Of a stretch of DNA of 64,000 nt, positions 17,453 to 26,293 are shown piece after piece; position 1 is the stretch's first letter; each line of letters opens with the position of its first letter. Source of the DNA: Litoreibacter ponti. Its GTDB lineage: Bacteria; Pseudomonadota; Alphaproteobacteria; Rhodobacterales; Rhodobacteraceae. A program made the translations under genes and the position numbers. The notes under the pieces are model-generated. The model was given only the letters and a program-made list of their open reading frames with translations. It did no database searches and was not told the DNA's origin. The stretch is from positions 992,001-1,056,000 of the forward strand of contig NZ_QBKS01000001.1 of assembly GCF_003054285.1 (NCBI RefSeq), read 5' to 3'.

Positions 17453-17851
17453 ATGACCTTCGAGACTGCCCTGATCGGCTTCGCCCTTGTGACCATGACC
17501 GCGCTCACGATCGAGATCGTATACGCCTATGTGACCCAAGGCTTCGGCTACGGTTTCTCTTCGAACCGGCCGATCGTGGAAAAAAGCGCGCTCGGCCTGC
17601 GCATCCAGCGGGCGTACCAAAATCAGGTCGAATCCGCCGCTTATATCGTGCCGGTTCTGGTCGGCTCCGCAATGCTGGGGATCAGCGGCGATGGCCCCGC
17701 GCTTGCCGCCGCGATCATCGTGTTCGGGCGCGCGGCCTTTGTGCTGCTCTACTACACCGGGATCCCGTTCATCCGGATCCTGGGCTTCACCTGCGGCTCG
17801 CTCGGCTCGCTCTACCTCGCGGTGAGCTGCCTGCTGGCGGTCACAGGTTGA
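17453..17851 (+). CDS. MAPEG family membrane protein
   Basis: A protein of 132 residues with four predicted membrane helices. The central IQRAYQNQVESAAY matches the conserved RxxxxQxNxxE-type helix of the MAPEG superfamily (microsomal glutathione transferase and related). It lies 48 bp after the second dehalogenase and in the same direction. In eukaryotes, family members conjugate glutathione to electrophiles or make eicosanoids. The bacterial relatives are mostly uncharacterised, so a detoxification role here is inferred from family and position. Confidence 0.78.
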   Translation: MTFETALIGFALVTMTALTIEIVYAYVTQGFGYGFSSNRPIVEKSALGLRIQRAYQNQVESAAYIVPVLVGSAMLGISGDGPALAAAIIVFGRAAFVLLYYTGIPFIRILGFTCGSLGSLYLAVSCLLAVTG

Positions 17852-17861
17852 GAAATCGCGG

Positions 17862-18317
17862 CTACCCGAGCCGCGCCTTCACCATCGGGCCGACCGCACC
17901 AAAATCCATCTGGCCGGTATACTTGCCTTTGAGCACGCCCATCACGCGCCCCATGTCGCGGATGCTCTCCGCGCCGGTCTCGGCGATGGCGGCATCCACG
18001 GCGGCCTCGGTTTCGGCGTCGCTTAGCTGCGCGGGCAGGTAATCCTCGATCACCTTGATCTCTGCCTGCTCGCGTTCGGCCAGCTCAAGGCGGCCGCCCT
18101 CCTCATAGGCGCGCGCACTTTCCTGGCGCTGCTTGACCATCTTGCCGAGGATCGCGAGGATTTCCGGATCGCCCACGGATTTGCCCTCGACGCGCAGCGC
18201 GATGTCCTGATCCTTGATCGCGGCGTTGATCAGCCGCAGCGTGCCAAGCCGCTCGGCATCCTTGGCCTTCATCGCCTCCTTGAGGGAGTCCGTGATCCGG
18301 GTTCTCATGTCGCTCAT
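17862..18317 (-). CDS. GatB/YqeY domain protein
   Basis: A protein of 151 residues starting MSDMRTRITDSLKEAMKAKD, the standard YqeY opening. IEDYLPAQLSDAE and SIRDMGRVMGVLKGKYTGQMD follow, and the latter is the hallmark of the tRNA-binding YqeY domain shared with GatB. It is a cytosolic protein. It may bind tRNA or assist amidotransferase function, but the role of stand-alone YqeY is not settled. It is divergent from carA, a pairing often seen in alphaproteobacteria. Confidence 0.9.
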   Translation of the reverse strand: MSDMRTRITDSLKEAMKAKDAERLGTLRLINAAIKDQDIALRVEGKSVGDPEILAILGKMVKQRQESARAYEEGGRLELAEREQAEIKVIEDYLPAQLSDAETEAAVDAAIAETGAESIRDMGRVMGVLKGKYTGQMDFGAVGPMVKARLG

Positions 18318-18471
18318 AGCTAAGGTGCCTTCCCTGAAACCTTAATAGGCGCGCCTCATACCCCGAATTGCCCCTAGTTCACAAGCATCCCGTTCCGTAG
18401 TTGACGCCCCGTTCCGGCCCGCCTAAAACTCCAAAAGTTTGCCCATATCCCCGCCCCCAAGGAGTGCCGCC

Positions 18472-19626
18472 ATGACCGCCAAACCGACCGCCTGTCTGGT
18501 TCTCGCCGATGGCACAGTCTTCTACGGCCAGGGCTTCGGCGCCACGGGTCGAACCACCGCGGAGCTGTGTTTCAACACCGCAATGACCGGCTACCAGGAA
18601 ATCATGACCGACCCGTCCTATGCGGGGCAGATCGTGACCTTCACCTTCCCCCATATCGGCAATACCGGCGTGAACGAGGAAGATGACGAGACCGCCGATC
18701 CGGTGGCCGAGGGCATGGTCGTGAAATGGGACCCGACCGCTTCGTCGAACTGGCGCGCAACCGCAGAGCTTGGCGATTGGTTGGCCCGGCGCGGGCGCAT
18801 CGCCATGGGCGGCGTCGACACCCGCCGCCTGACCCGCGCGATCCGCGCGCAAGGCGCCCCCCATGTCGCCATGGCCCATGACCCGAACGGAAATTTCGAC
18901 CTCGAGGCGCTCGTGGCGGCCGCACGCGGCTTTGCCGGGCTCGAAGGGCTCGACCTCGCAAAGGAAGTGACCTGCGCCCAAAGCTACACATGGGACGAGC
19001 AACGCTGGGCCTGGCCCGAAGGCTTCACCAAGCGCGAAGGCCCCGGACACAAGGTCGTGGCGATTGACTATGGCGCCAAGCGCAACATCCTGCGTTGCCT
19101 CGCCTCTGCGGGCTGCGATGTGACCGTGCTGCCCGCCACCGCCACTGAAGAGGACGTGATGGCGCTCAATCCCGATGGCGTGTTCCTGTCCAACGGCCCC
19201 GGCGATCCCGCCGCCACCGGCGCATACGCCGTGCCGATGATCCAGGGCGTGCTGGCGCGCGATATCCCCGTGTTCGGCATCTGCCTCGGCCACCAAATGC
19301 TGGCGCTGGCCCTCGGGGCCAAGACGGTCAAGATGAACCACGGCCATCACGGCGCGAACCACCCGGTCAAGGACCTAGACACCGGCAAAGTGGAGATCAC
19401 GTCGATGAACCACGGCTTCACGGTCGACAGCCAGACCCTGCCCAAGGGCGTGCTGGAAACCCATGTGTCGCTCTTCGACGGCTCGAACTGTGGCATCAAG
19501 GTGGATGGCAAGCCGATCTTCTCGGTCCAGTACCACCCGGAGGCATCGCCGGGGCCGCAGGACAGCTACTACCTGTTCGAACGCTTTGCAGAGGCGATGG
19601 AGGCGCGGGCGAAAGCCACCGCTTAA
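18472..19626 (+). CDS. carA: Carbamoyl-phosphate synthase small subunit
   Basis: A protein of 384 residues; the ATG at 18472 follows CAAGGAG. It is the glutamine amidotransferase subunit that feeds ammonia to CarB for arginine and pyrimidine synthesis. The N-terminal CarA domain has FNTAMTGYQEIMTDPSY. The class I amidotransferase domain has GICLGHQMLALALGA with the nucleophilic Cys, and YHPEASPGPQD carrying the His/Glu pair. No pyrimidine-leader or arginine-box regulation could be recognised upstream. carB is not within the window. Confidence 0.97.
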   Translation: MTAKPTACLVLADGTVFYGQGFGATGRTTAELCFNTAMTGYQEIMTDPSYAGQIVTFTFPHIGNTGVNEEDDETADPVAEGMVVKWDPTASSNWRATAELGDWLARRGRIAMGGVDTRRLTRAIRAQGAPHVAMAHDPNGNFDLEALVAAARGFAGLEGLDLAKEVTCAQSYTWDEQRWAWPEGFTKREGPGHKVVAIDYGAKRNILRCLASAGCDVTVLPATATEEDVMALNPDGVFLSNGPGDPAATGAYAVPMIQGVLARDIPVFGICLGHQMLALALGAKTVKMNHGHHGANHPVKDLDTGKVEITSMNHGFTVDSQTLPKGVLETHVSLFDGSNCGIKVDGKPIFSVQYHPEASPGPQDSYYLFERFAEAMEARAKATA

Positions 19627-19691
19627 CCCGCCCTTAACCAGTTTCACCCACAAATGCCCAGCGGCACCCCTGCCGTGTGGAGCATTGCGAG

Positions 19692-21626
19692 ATGAACCTG
19701 CCCTTGGCGTCCCCCAAACCGTTGTTGCGCGCGCCCGCGCCGCGCGCGCGGCTGGGTGATATCCTTGTGGCGCAAGGCTTGCTCAGCGCGTCCGACCTGA
19801 TCACCGCGCTAGCCTTGCAGACCCGCCAAAACGTGGCCTTAGGGGATATCCTCCATGCCCGAGGGCTGATCACCGAAGAGCAGTTGCTTACAGCGCTGGC
19901 TAGGCAGCATCAGCTGGATACCATTTTGTTGGCGGCCACGCCAATTGATCTGAGCCTCTTGGAGGGGCTCGATCCGTCCGACTGCCTGCGGCTGGGCTTC
20001 CTGCCCTGCCGGCGCGAGCAGGGTCGCGCGGTGATTGCTACCGCCCATCCCGACCGCATCTCGCAAATCCGCCTGAAGCTGCCCGCGGCGTTGTCGGATG
20101 CGCGCTACGTACTAGCTGGCAAAGCCGATCTGCAGCGCGCGATCGAGATCCATCTGGGCGGCCGCCTCGCACAAGCGGCCGAGCTGCGCACCCCGACCGA
20201 GGACAGCTGTCGCGGCTGGTCCACCGGGGTCGCGACGGTGATGATGGCGGCGCTTGTGGCGGCGATCGTGGCCTGCATGGCCTTCGCGCCCGCCCCCTTG
20301 ATCTACACGCTCTTTGGCGCGGCGAGCCTTGCGCTGTTTGCAAACACGGCGCTGAAGGCGGCCTGCATTGTGATGGCCTTCCGCAAACCCGGGACGGAGT
20401 CTGCGGCAAATCCCACGGGCAAACTTCCAAAAATCTCGATCCTCGTGCCCCTGTTCAAGGAGCGCGACATCGCGGGCGCACTCGTCACCCGCCTGCGCCG
20501 CCTGACCTATCCGCGCGAGTTGCTGGAAGTCTGCCTCGTGGTCGAAGCGACCGACACCGTTACAGCGACCGCCCTGACCAAGGGCGGCCTGCCGGGATGG
20601 ATGCGCGTGGTCACGGTGCCCGAAGGCGGGGTGCAGACCAAGCCGCGCGCGCTGAACTACGCGCTGGATTTCACCTCCGGCAGCCTGATCGGCGTCTACG
20701 ACGCAGAGGACGCGCCCGCGCCCGACCAGCTGCACCGGGTTGCGGCGCGCTTTGCGGGAAGTGACGACCGGCTGGCCTGCCTGCAAGGCGTGCTCAGCTT
20801 CTACAACGCCCGCACGAACTGGCTATCGCGGTGCTTTTTCTTCGAATATGCGGGCTGGTTTCGGGTGATGCTGCCCGGTTTGCAACGCTTGGGCTTCGCG
20901 ATCCCGCTCGGCGGCACGACCCTGTTCTTTCGCCGTGACGTACTGGTGCGGCTAGGCGCATGGGACGCCCATAACGTGACCGAAGACGCCGATCTGGGCA
21001 TGCGCCTCGCGCGCCGCGGATATCGCTGCGAGATGATCGACACCGTGACACAGGAAGAGGCCAACAGCCGCGTCTGGCCCTGGATCAAGCAACGCTCGCG
21101 CTGGCTGAAGGGCTACGCGGTCACTTGGTGCGTGCATATGCGCAGGCCCGCGCGGCTGTGGCGGGAACTGGGCGCTTGGCGCTTCATGGGCTTTCAGATC
21201 CTGTTTCTCGCCACGCTCGCATCGTTCTTCCTCGCCCCGGTATTGTGGTGGAGCCTCGCCACCTATGTCTTCGGATGGCCCAACCCCATCTTCGATCCGC
21301 TGCAGGCTCCGGTCGCCAGCGCCCTCGGCGCGGGCTTTGTCGCGGCGGAAATGGTCACCTTAGCGGTCTTCATGATCGCGGCGCGACGTGCGGGCCCGCG
21401 GCCCAGCGTTGCGTGGGTTCTTAGCCTGCCTGCCTACTTCATATTCGCAACAATTGCGGCCTATAAGGGCTTGATTGAGCTTCTTTTTGATCCGTTCTAC
21501 TGGGACAAGACCGAGCACGGAATGTTCGGCGGCAGCGAGGCGGGATCACTCGCCGTGAACGGCGCCCGCGTCGATCTTCAGCCGGGTCTGGAACGCGATC
21601 GAGAGGTGGTCGCGCAGCGCGTTTGA
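19692..21626 (+). CDS. Membrane glycosyltransferase GT2 with N-terminal MshEN domain
   Basis: A protein of 644 residues from the ATG at 19692; a GTG at 19677 is also open. Residues 20-43 and 49-72 are two 24-residue motifs of the form xLGxxLxxxGxxxxxxLxxALxxQ separated by five residues, which is the exact layout of the MshEN c-di-GMP-binding domain. Two membrane helices follow (~180-235), then a GT2 catalytic domain with VEATD, YDAEDA (DxD), TEDADLG and QRSRWLKG (QxxRW). Three or more C-terminal helices end the chain. This set indicates a processive polysaccharide synthase, probably switched by c-di-GMP. E. coli NfrB has the same two parts, with MshEN at the other end. The 3' end overlaps the GntR gene by 81 bp. 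Confidence 0.85.
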   Translation: MNLPLASPKPLLRAPAPRARLGDILVAQGLLSASDLITALALQTRQNVALGDILHARGLITEEQLLTALARQHQLDTILLAATPIDLSLLEGLDPSDCLRLGFLPCRREQGRAVIATAHPDRISQIRLKLPAALSDARYVLAGKADLQRAIEIHLGGRLAQAAELRTPTEDSCRGWSTGVATVMMAALVAAIVACMAFAPAPLIYTLFGAASLALFANTALKAACIVMAFRKPGTESAANPTGKLPKISILVPLFKERDIAGALVTRLRRLTYPRELLEVCLVVEATDTVTATALTKGGLPGWMRVVTVPEGGVQTKPRALNYALDFTSGSLIGVYDAEDAPAPDQLHRVAARFAGSDDRLACLQGVLSFYNARTNWLSRCFFFEYAGWFRVMLPGLQRLGFAIPLGGTTLFFRRDVLVRLGAWDAHNVTEDADLGMRLARRGYRCEMIDTVTQEEANSRVWPWIKQRSRWLKGYAVTWCVHMRRPARLWRELGAWRFMGFQILFLATLASFFLAPVLWWSLATYVFGWPNPIFDPLQAPVASALGAGFVAAEMVTLAVFMIAARRAGPRPSVAWVLSLPAYFIFATIAAYKGLIELLFDPFYWDKTEHGMFGGSEAGSLAVNGARVDLQPGLERDREVVAQRV

Positions 21627-22196
21627 CGCGGCCGCGGCATCGCGGTCCTCGATTGCTTTGACGATGGCGCGATGTTCCGCCAGCGCGATCTCGCCCCGGC
21701 CCTCCGCCGCAAGCGATGTGGACGCCAGCAACGCCATTGAGCGGTACACCAGATCAAGCTGCTGAACGAGGTAGCGGTTGTGCGACGCCAGATGGATTTG
21801 CCGGTGGAATCGCCGGTTGGCCTGAGACAGTTTCGTCGGCTCGCCCAGAAATGCGTGATCCTCCTCGACCATATCGTAGAGCACTTTGATCTCTTCGGGC
21901 GCCGCATGCTGCGCGGCCAGCTCTGCCGCAAGCCCCTCCAACGCGGTCCGCACCGCGTAAAGCTCCGCCATCTGGTTGTGATCGAGCGAGGCCACGATCA
22001 GCGAGCGCCCATCGCGGGTCAGCATCGACTGGGTTTCCAGCCGTTGCAACGCCTCGCGAATGGGCGTGCGCGAAACCCCGAACCGCTCCGCCAATTCGCT
22101 TTCGACCAGCCGTGATCCGGGGCTGTAGATGCCCGTATCGATCGCGTGCAGGATCATCCCATAGGCATCATTGGCGGCTGGCAGTTCGATCGGCAT
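21546..22196 (-). CDS. GntR family transcriptional regulator (FCD subfamily)
   Basis: A protein of 216 residues. The N-terminal winged helix carries LVESELAERFGVSRTPIREALQRLE, written here as SELAERFGVSRTPIREA, the standard GntR motif at residues ~35-55. The C-terminal all-helical FCD domain has the metal-binding-like residues RRFHRQIH and EHRAIVKAIEDRD. FCD regulators respond to small organic acids or sugars. The last 81 bp overlap the tail of the opposing glycosyltransferase gene. No obvious target gene stands next to its start, where a HAD phosphatase gene begins in the other direction. Confidence 0.9.
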   Translation of the reverse strand: MPIELPAANDAYGMILHAIDTGIYSPGSRLVESELAERFGVSRTPIREALQRLETQSMLTRDGRSLIVASLDHNQMAELYAVRTALEGLAAELAAQHAAPEEIKVLYDMVEEDHAFLGEPTKLSQANRRFHRQIHLASHNRYLVQQLDLVYRSMALLASTSLAAEGRGEIALAEHRAIVKAIEDRDAAAASNALRDHLSIAFQTRLKIDAGAVHGE

Positions 22197-22316
22197 CGCA
22201 GGTCCCCTGTTCCCCTGTTCCCGGCAAGCTAGCCGCGCCGCGTCTGTCAGACAAGGTTTACACCGCTATTTGTGGTGCGGGACGTTGCACCCGGGCATCC
22301 GCACGCTACTGTCCCG

Positions 22317-22994
22317 ATGATGAAGATAGATACATTTGATGACGTCGACACATGGGTGTTCGACCTCGACCACACGCTTTACCCGCCGCATATGCGGCTT
22401 TTCGACCAGATCGAGGTCCGGATGACCGCATGGGTGATGCAAACCCTCGACGTGGACGAGGCCGAGGCCGACCGGCTCCGCGCACTGTACTGGCGCGAAC
22501 ATGGCACGACGCTTGCGGGATTGATGCGCGAACATGACATGGACCCAGAGGGCTATCTTGACCATGTGCACGACATCGACTTTTCCATCCTGTCGCCTGA
22601 GCCCGGGCTGGCCGACGCGATCGTGGCGCTGCCGGGGCGCAAGATCATCTACACGAACGGCACACGCCCCTATGCCAAGAACGTGATTGAAAACAGAGGC
22701 CTATCCGGCCTTTTTGATGCGATTTACGGGATAGAACATGCGGACTATCACCCGAAACCGGACTCTGCCGCGTTTGATCGGGTCTTCACGCTGGACGGCC
22801 TCTCGCCAGAGCGCGCGGTGATGTTCGAAGATGATCCGCGCAATCTCGCCGTGCCACACGCGCTTGGAATGGGAACCGTCCATGTCGCTCCGGAGCCTGC
22901 GCCTGCCGATCACATTCATCACCATACCAGCGATCTGCGCGGCTTTCTGACCCAGTTGCGCCCTGACTCTGCGCCTTTATCTTCTCAGCTATGA
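22317..22994 (+). CDS. Pyrimidine 5'-nucleotidase-type HAD hydrolase
   Basis: A protein of 225 residues. The start at 22317 reads MMKIDTFDDVDTWVFDLDHT, and the ATG at 22320 is equivalent. HAD motif I is FDLDHTLYP, motif II is IIYTNGTRPY, the Lys is in YHPKPDSAAF, and motif III is MFEDDPRNLAVPHALG. The FDLDxTLYP motif and the small cap fit the SDT1/PPM 5'-nucleotidase group, which dephosphorylates UMP/CMP-like substrates in the cytosol. The stop overlaps the next gene in ATGA, indicating joint transcription with the FAD monooxygenase. Confidence 0.88.
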   Translation: MMKIDTFDDVDTWVFDLDHTLYPPHMRLFDQIEVRMTAWVMQTLDVDEAEADRLRALYWREHGTTLAGLMREHDMDPEGYLDHVHDIDFSILSPEPGLADAIVALPGRKIIYTNGTRPYAKNVIENRGLSGLFDAIYGIEHADYHPKPDSAAFDRVFTLDGLSPERAVMFEDDPRNLAVPHALGMGTVHVAPEPAPADHIHHHTSDLRGFLTQLRPDSAPLSSQL

Positions 22995-24175
22995 GGCGTG
23001 ATATTTTCATCTCCGGCGGCGGCGTGGCAGGGCTGACGGCCGCCTGCCTTTTCGGCAGCGCGGGTTACGCGGTCACCTGTGTCGACCCCGCCCCGCCCGT
23101 CACCGACCGGGATGCCGAAGGCGCTGATTTACGCTCGACCGCGTTCCTCCAACCTTCTGTCGCCGTTCTGGAGAAGGCGGGCGTCTGGACCCGGCTGGCA
23201 CCCCATGCGATGGGGCTTGAGACGATGCGCATCGTTGATGCCGGCGGCGACGCGCCAGAGCCGCGCGCCAGCCGCGACTTCAACGCCTCCGACATCTCAG
23301 AGATGCCGTTCGGGTGGAACCTGCCGAACTGGCTCATCCGACGCGAGCTGGTCGCGCGGGCCGCCGAGCGACCCAATGTCGAATTTCTGCCGGGCACGGC
23401 CTGTACCCGTGTGTTCACGCGTACCCATGGGGCGAAGGCGTGGCTGAGCGACGGCACGACACGCGAGGCGGCCTTGGTTATCGCCGCGGACGGTCGCGGC
23501 TCGATGATCCGAGAGGCCGCAGGGATTGACGTGAAAACAACGCGTTACGGCCAAAAGGCGCTGGCCTTTGCCGTGACGCATCCGATCCCGCATGGCAACG
23601 TCTCGACAGAGATCCACCGCACCGGGGGACCCTTTACGCTTGTGCCCTTGCCTGATTACGGCGGACTTCCCAGCTCTGCCGTGGTCTGGATGGAGGGCGG
23701 CGCGCGCGCGGTCGAGCTGTTCGAAATGGACGAGGCGGACTTCAACGCGGAAATGTCAGAGCGCTCGTGCCACCTGTTTGGCCCGCTCACCCTTGCCTCG
23801 CGCCGCACGATCTGGCCCATCATCAGCCAGATCGCAGCGCGGTTCAGTGCGGAGCGAACAGCGCTTGTCGCCGAAGCCGCGCATGTCGTGCCTCCGATTG
23901 GCGCCCAGGGTTTGAACATGTCACTAGCCGATCTGGACACACTGTTGACGCTGACCCAACACCATGAGCTGGGGAGCAAGCCGATGCTCGACGCCTACGA
24001 CCGTAAGCGACGGCCCGATGTGCGTGCTCGCGTTGCCGGGATCGGCATTCTGAACCGCACATCCATGAGCGAGTCCCAGTGGCTGCGCGACCTTCGCAGC
24101 GTCGGGATCGGCGCGATCCATGACGCGACGCCGATCCGGAAAACACTTATGAAACTGGGGCTTGGCGCGCGCTAA
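22991..24175 (+). CDS. UbiH/UbiF/COQ6 family FAD-dependent monooxygenase
   Basis: A protein of 394 residues. FISGGGVAGLTAACLFG (GxGxxG) binds the FAD ADP part, VIAADGRGSMIR is the second FAD/NADPH motif, and AHVVPPIGAQGLNMSLAD is the third FAD motif (cf. HPxxGQGLNLG). Family members hydroxylate the ubiquinone ring. Which carbon is hydroxylated (UbiH, UbiF or UbiL type) cannot be decided here. It overlaps the HAD gene by 4 bp and meets the opposing aminotransferase gene tail to tail. Confidence 0.88.
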   Translation: MRRDIFISGGGVAGLTAACLFGSAGYAVTCVDPAPPVTDRDAEGADLRSTAFLQPSVAVLEKAGVWTRLAPHAMGLETMRIVDAGGDAPEPRASRDFNASDISEMPFGWNLPNWLIRRELVARAAERPNVEFLPGTACTRVFTRTHGAKAWLSDGTTREAALVIAADGRGSMIREAAGIDVKTTRYGQKALAFAVTHPIPHGNVSTEIHRTGGPFTLVPLPDYGGLPSSAVVWMEGGARAVELFEMDEADFNAEMSERSCHLFGPLTLASRRTIWPIISQIAARFSAERTALVAEAAHVVPPIGAQGLNMSLADLDTLLTLTQHHELGSKPMLDAYDRKRRPDVRARVAGIGILNRTSMSESQWLRDLRSVGIGAIHDATPIRKTLMKLGLGAR

Positions 24176-25299
24176 AGGACCTGGTCCGCGACGTCCTTCA
24201 AAGCAGCAAGCGTGGCGTCGGTGTCGTAGAGCTTGTCCAAGCCGAACAGCCCGATCCGGAACGTGCGAAAATCCTCCGGCTCGTCGCATTCCAGCGGCAC
24301 ACCCGCCGCGATCTGCGTGCCGAGCTTGGCGAATTTCGACCCGTTCGAGATGTCGGCATCGTCGGTGTAGCAGACCACCACGCCGGGTGCACCGAAGCCA
24401 TCCGCTGCGACCGAGGTCACCCCTTTATCTCGCATCAACTCGCGCACGCCATTGCCGAGACGCCATTGCGCCTCTCGCAGCCGCTCAAAGCCGTATTCGC
24501 GCGTCTCCAGCATCGTATCCCGGAATGCGCGCAGCCCGTCCGTAGGCATCGTGGCGTGGTACGCATGGCCGCCATTCTCGTAGGTTTCCATGATCGCCAG
24601 CCATTTCTTCAGGTCGATGGCGAAGCTGTCGGAGGTGGTCGTGTCGATTACTTCGCGCGCCCGCGCCGACATCATGACCAGCCCTGCGCAGGGGGTCGCA
24701 GACCAGCCCTTTTGCGGCGCGGAGATCAGGACATCGACGCCGGTCGCGGCCATATCGACCCAGGCGCAGCCCGAGGCGATGCAGTCCAGCACCATCAAGG
24801 CGCCGACCTCGTGGGCGGCGTCGGCCAGCTGTTTGATGTAGTCGTCGGGCAGGATCACCCCTGCCGAGGTCTCCACATGCGGGGCGAAGACGACCGCCGG
24901 GCGTTCGTCGCGGATGCGCGCAGTCACATCCTCGATCGGGCACGGCGCAAAGGGCGCGCGGGTGTCATTGCCGGTCTGCCGTGCCTTCATCACGGTGGTC
25001 TCCGATGGCAAGCCACCGGCTTCCATGATTTGGGACCAGCGGTAAGAGAACCAACCGTTGCGCACCACGAGTGCCTTCTTGCCGGAGGCAAACTGCCGCG
25101 CGACGGCCTCCATCGCGAAAGTGCCGCCGCCGGGGATCAGCGCGACGCTGTCGGCGTGATACACCTCTTTGAGCATGGAGGAGATATCCGTCATCACCTT
25201 TTGAAATGTTTTGGACATGTGGTTCAGCGAGCGGTCGGTGAACACCACCGAGAATTCGCGCAGACCATCCGGGTCTACGGTTTTGAGCAATGCGGTCAT
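24172..25299 (-). CDS. Class V aminotransferase (alanine/serine-glyoxylate type)
   Basis: A protein of 375 residues. The ATG at 25299 has a GGGAGGT ribosome site; longer upstream frames lack one. The PLP lysine is in ISAPQKGWSATPCAG, preceded by the cofactor-binding VLDCIASGCAWVD. GGGTFAMEAVARQF is the phosphate-binding loop, and FRTFRIGLFGLD the C-terminal substrate Arg. By family it transaminates between glyoxylate/pyruvate and Ala/Ser, though some members are phosphonate transaminases. It stands alone between the monooxygenase and the diguanylate cyclase. Confidence 0.87.
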   Translation of the reverse strand: MTALLKTVDPDGLREFSVVFTDRSLNHMSKTFQKVMTDISSMLKEVYHADSVALIPGGGTFAMEAVARQFASGKKALVVRNGWFSYRWSQIMEAGGLPSETTVMKARQTGNDTRAPFAPCPIEDVTARIRDERPAVVFAPHVETSAGVILPDDYIKQLADAAHEVGALMVLDCIASGCAWVDMAATGVDVLISAPQKGWSATPCAGLVMMSARAREVIDTTTSDSFAIDLKKWLAIMETYENGGHAYHATMPTDGLRAFRDTMLETREYGFERLREAQWRLGNGVRELMRDKGVTSVAADGFGAPGVVVCYTDDADISNGSKFAKLGTQIAAGVPLECDEPEDFRTFRIGLFGLDKLYDTDATLAALKDVADQVL

Positions 25300-25441
25300 G
25301 GGTTTACCTCCCTTGTGTCCCGGCCAAATTACGGGAGGCGCACGGGGGATGCACGGCCTATCTCGGTATACTGCACCCGGAGGCGCGCCTTTTGCGTTTC
25401 CCATCCGAAACCGCAGGTGCGCTGGCGGGAATTCACGGCCG

Positions 25442-26293
25442 TCACGCGGCCTTGCGAAGGTCCATCACAATTCGGTTTCGTCCGTTTTCCTTGGCACGGT
25501 AGAGCGCATCATCCGCACGTTTGATCGATTGCGTGATGTCATCTGCCGCCTCCTTCAGCGAGCCGCCAATAGATACTGTAACGCAAAGTTTGGCGTCGTC
25601 GGACATGGTCGGTTCCTGCTCGACCGCTTTTCGGATGCGTTCGGCCACTTCGGCCCCCTGCTCCGCACTTGCTTGATGAAGAAAGACGATGAATTCTTCG
25701 CCCCCAAAACGGCACACAATGTCACGCGACCGGCATTCCTTGCGCAGCACATCACTGACCGTTTTGATGACCTCGTCGCCCGCGAGATGTCCGTGCTTGT
25801 CATTCACTGCCTTGAAGTTGTCGATATCAACCATCAACGAGACACCATAGGCGTCGGGGTTGCGGTCCATCACTTTGAAAAAGAAGTCCCGCGTCGCCAC
25901 ATCGGTCAGGCGGTCCCGGTTCACCAGCCGCTGCAGCTCGAGACTGAGCGCCGTATTCTCATAGATCTTCACCCCGATGAACATTGCAATGGGGATCGTC
26001 ACAGTCACGGTAATCAGCACCGCGCGCCACGTCGTGAACTCATGCAGCTCAGGTGGGAATACGATCTGGACCATGAGTGCAGAAAAGCTAACAGACACCG
26101 CCGCAATCGCGATGGCGAAGCTTGCTATTCCTATTCGGCTTTTGATCCGCACTCCTGAGGCTCCGTCTGATGCCCCACGAGGATCGCCTGAAATCACGAA
26201 GAAAACGTAAATCTCGTACTCGATGCTGCCGAAAAATTTAGCCAATCGGCCCGGGAAGTCGCTCTTCGCTGAGCAAGACATTCGCCTCGACAT
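25442..26293 (-). CDS. Membrane diguanylate cyclase (GGDEF domain)
   Basis: A protein of 283 residues. Two transmembrane helices lie near residues 55-80 and 90-108, followed by a short helical linker (LQRLVNRDRLTDVATRD) and a complete GGDEF domain. The active-site motif is RFGGEEF, and the inhibitory RxxD site (RSRD) lies five residues before it, so feedback control by product is expected. The enzyme makes c-di-GMP from two GTP. The ATG at 26293 overlaps the preceding AsnC gene by 56 bp, so a later start is possible. A c-di-GMP-binding glycosyltransferase lies about 4 kb away. Confidence 0.88.
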   Translation of the reverse strand: MSRRMSCSAKSDFPGRLAKFFGSIEYEIYVFFVISGDPRGASDGASGVRIKSRIGIASFAIAIAAVSVSFSALMVQIVFPPELHEFTTWRAVLITVTVTIPIAMFIGVKIYENTALSLELQRLVNRDRLTDVATRDFFFKVMDRNPDAYGVSLMVDIDNFKAVNDKHGHLAGDEVIKTVSDVLRKECRSRDIVCRFGGEEFIVFLHQASAEQGAEVAERIRKAVEQEPTMSDDAKLCVTVSIGGSLKEAADDITQSIKRADDALYRAKENGRNRIVMDLRKAA

